Below are positions 62,469-64,000 of a stretch of 64,000 nucleotides of DNA, in pieces. The position numbers and the translations under genes are program-made. Position 1 is the stretch's first letter, and every line of letters starts with the position of its first letter. This stretch comes from Nitrospirae bacterium YQR-1 (GTDB lineage: Bacteria > Nitrospirota > Thermodesulfovibrionia > Thermodesulfovibrionales > Magnetobacteriaceae), in assembly GCA_039908095.1 (NCBI GenBank), contig JAMOBJ010000010.1, forward strand, positions 1-64,000, written 5' to 3'. The notes beneath the pieces were generated by a model. The model saw only the letters and a list, made by a program, of their open reading frames with translations. It did no database searches and was not told where the DNA came from.

Positions 62469-63878
62469 TTATTTTTCCACCTGAAACTGCTTAGCTTTTG
62501 TACGTAAAGTGTTCCTGTTTATGCCAAGAATCCTTGATGCTTTCAACTGGTTTCCTGAGGTTTCCCTCAGTGCCATGCTTATCAGTGTCCTTTCCACCTC
62601 ATCCACTATTGTACTGTAAAGGTTACCGAAACTTAACCCTGTGACGTCCTGCAAGTAGTTAACAATTTTTTTCTCAAGAAATTCCGAGATGGAATACTTT
62701 GAAGTGTCATAATAGACGATATCCTTGTAATTAATTTCAGAGGCTTTAGTCAAAATTGCCGCATGTTTTACCGTTTTTTTTAACTCTCTGATGTTCTCAG
62801 GCCAGTAGTGGTTCATAAAGTACTCTGTGGAGGTGCCGCCGAACTTTTTCTTCTCAAGGCCGTAGCGTAGCACATATTTTGCTAAAAAATACTCCGCTAA
62901 AGGGATAATATCGCTTTTTCTTTCCCTTAACGGAGGAATTCTGATTTCAGCACCGTAAAAAACCTCTGAAAGTTCCTTTAGGAAAAGTTTTTTTCTTACT
63001 AATTCCGGTATATTTTCCTTCGATGATGCTATAACCCTGGCGTTAGAAGTTAAAACATTTTTTGTGCCGAAGGGGCTGTATTTTTTTGTTTTTATGAAAC
63101 TAAGAACTCTCTCCTGGAGTGCAGGGCTAAGGGACGTTATCTCAGATATATACACAGTGCCCTCTGAGCAAAGAGCTATGGAGCCGGCCCCGTACTCTTT
63201 AGCACCGGTAAATGCCCCTTTTTCCCAGCCGAACATATCCGGCCCCGCCATATCCTCAGGCATTGAATCAGCATTTACAACTAAAAATGTCCCATCTTTT
63301 TTATGACCGGAAAAATGAATGAACCTCGCAAGATTCCTCTTGCCGGTACCGGACTCACCTAAAATCAACACCGGATTTTCAGTGTCAAAGAAACTTTCCG
63401 CCTCCTTTAATGCTCTGCGAAACTTCTTATTCTCTCCCACCATTTCATTGCCTTGCGGTAAAGCATCAGCCTTTAACCGCTCTACCTCATCCCTCAACGA
63501 TATCCCTTCCATGGCCCTCTGCATCACAGTTTTTAACTCCTCGGAGTGAAAAGGCTTTTTTATACAAAAAAACGCTCCCATAGCCAGAGCGTTCATTGCA
63601 TCCTCTCTCTGCATGTCCTCATAGAGCACTATGGTCTCTGCAGCGGCAGCCAGCTCTTTTACTTTGGCTAAAACATCAATGCTTTTAGCAATGCTGTTGC
63701 CGTTTAAGTAAGAAAAATCTATCAGAACTAAACTCAGTGCTCCATTTGACGGCAAAGCCGTCTCTACAAAACTCTCAATCTGATGAAACCCGTAGTCTTG
63801 CAGCCCAGGCATTGCCGCAACAGCTGCAAGCACAGCGGCATCATTACCGACAAAAAATATCTCCCTTTTAACGCTCAT
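62469..63878 (-). CDS. Degenerate NtrC-type sigma-54 regulator
   Basis: A 469-residue protein: receiver-like domain (1-120; phospho-acceptor Asp in LVLIDFSY kept, but the acidic pair is replaced, IFFVGND), AAA+ domain (Walker A GESGTGKR, GAFTGA loop intact), and Fis-type helix-turn-helix (NQLKASRILGINRNTLRTKAKQF). The AAA+ domain is changed: Walker B is GTVYISEI (Ser for Asp), and the FREDLYYRL segment, which carries both arginine fingers, is FLKELSEVF. It may bind DNA and sigma-54 RNA polymerase without being an effective ATPase. The start has an AGGAT site. Confidence 0.9.
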   Translation of the reverse strand: MSVKREIFFVGNDAAVLAAVAAMPGLQDYGFHQIESFVETALPSNGALSLVLIDFSYLNGNSIAKSIDVLAKVKELAAAAETIVLYEDMQREDAMNALAMGAFFCIKKPFHSEELKTVMQRAMEGISLRDEVERLKADALPQGNEMVGENKKFRRALKEAESFFDTENPVLILGESGTGKRNLARFIHFSGHKKDGTFLVVNADSMPEDMAGPDMFGWEKGAFTGAKEYGAGSIALCSEGTVYISEITSLSPALQERVLSFIKTKKYSPFGTKNVLTSNARVIASSKENIPELVRKKLFLKELSEVFYGAEIRIPPLRERKSDIIPLAEYFLAKYVLRYGLEKKKFGGTSTEYFMNHYWPENIRELKKTVKHAAILTKASEINYKDIVYYDTSKYSISEFLEKKIVNYLQDVTGLSFGNLYSTIVDEVERTLISMALRETSGNQLKASRILGINRNTLRTKAKQFQVEK

Positions 63879-63914
63879 ATCCTGACAGTAAACTTATTCA
63901 CATCGGGCATCCGG

Positions 63915-63998
63915 CTAATAGCTCATATTTGTAGCATTATCTGCCCAGTACTCATCCGGCACAAAATCCTCTATTGCTATATTATAAGGACGATTTGT
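63915..63998 (-). CDS. C-terminal end of a gene cut by the window edge
   Basis: The last 27 codons of a leftward frame enter from the right edge and stop at 63915-63917 with residues such as YNIAIEDFVPDEYWADN. It is not recognised. The regulator gene follows after 36 bases, so the two may be co-transcribed. Confidence 0.4.
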   Translation of the reverse strand, partial: TNRPYNIAIEDFVPDEYWADNATNMSY

Positions 63999-64000
63999 AT

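Overview
The window looks like chromosome of an anaerobic, sulfur-metabolising Gram-negative bacterium, most plausibly a Nitrospirota (Thermodesulfovibrionia or Magnetobacterium-like) or a related lineage. The signs are a dsrC-dsrM-dsrK-multihaem cytochrome operon, a CooC-type CO dehydrogenase maturation ATPase, DsrE and DsrC family sulfur proteins, outer-membrane two-partner secretion, type IV pilin driven by a sigma-54 promoter, and many c-type haem motifs. The taxon is inferred from gene content, not from a marker search.

Layout. 1-6.1 kb: a long hairpin, then a two-partner secretion pair (TpsB transporter, TpsA adhesin with twelve 68-residue repeats). 6.2-10.1 kb: DUF2752/CD225 pair, LolD/MacB-like ABC exporter, haem-motif beta-propeller. 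10.4-17.5 kb: TlpA thioredoxin, MltD-like transglycosylase, DsrE protein, leuC-ridA-der operon, methyltransferase. 17.7-22.6 kb: dodecin, nuclease plus K+ channel, lipoprotein, MORN/zinc-ribbon/HAD operon. 22.9-25.3 kb: accessory patch with Uma2 endonuclease, internally deleted IS3 transposase, integrase fragment, RelE-type toxin-antitoxin module and tRNA-Leu(UAG). 25.3-32.3 kb: pseudo-receiver/SPOR fusion, ligase-ACP-acyltransferase fusion, MntA-HepT module, CooC, DUF2155 lipoprotein. 33-43.6 kb: pilin followed by GT-C and O-antigen-ligase-like membrane proteins, interrupted by a phosphohexomutase and a HicAB module. 43.6-46.4 kb: PP-loop thiolase-xseA-xseB. 46.5-52.9 kb: CHAT-STAND-TPR protein beside a four-gene Mu-like terminase remnant. 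52.9-56.4 kb: GT-C protein, SAM-fold protein, ilvE. 56.5-59.9 kb: dsr electron-transfer operon. 60-62.4 kb: rpsF-ssb-rpsR-DUF507-DUF507-HNH operon. 62.5-64 kb: degenerate NtrC-type regulator and the end of another gene.

How it fits together. DsrC with DsrMK and a tetrahaem lipoprotein would couple periplasmic electrons and the quinone pool to the DsrC trisulfide/disulfide cycle. The pilin and the surrounding membrane glycosyltransferase/ligase genes suggest surface glycoconjugate or pilin glycosylation work. Three toxin-antitoxin modules (RelE-type, MntA-HepT, HicAB), a dead IS, an integrase fragment and a phage packaging remnant mark accessory patches set between housekeeping operons.

The most interesting unexplained signals are: a dispersed palindromic repeat family with TAATACCAAGTTGCA-like ends (four copies plus a short one), one of which supplies the last codons of a gene and another of which abuts a start codon; two regulators that have lost key residues (a receiver with Lys in place of the phospho-acceptor Asp fused to SPOR, and an NtrC-type ATPase lacking the Walker B Asp and both arginine fingers); a consensus promoter for hicA whose spacer is a 20-bp palindrome and whose start site falls on the ATG; and the CHAT-STAND-TPR protein with nearly identical 120-bp repeats.
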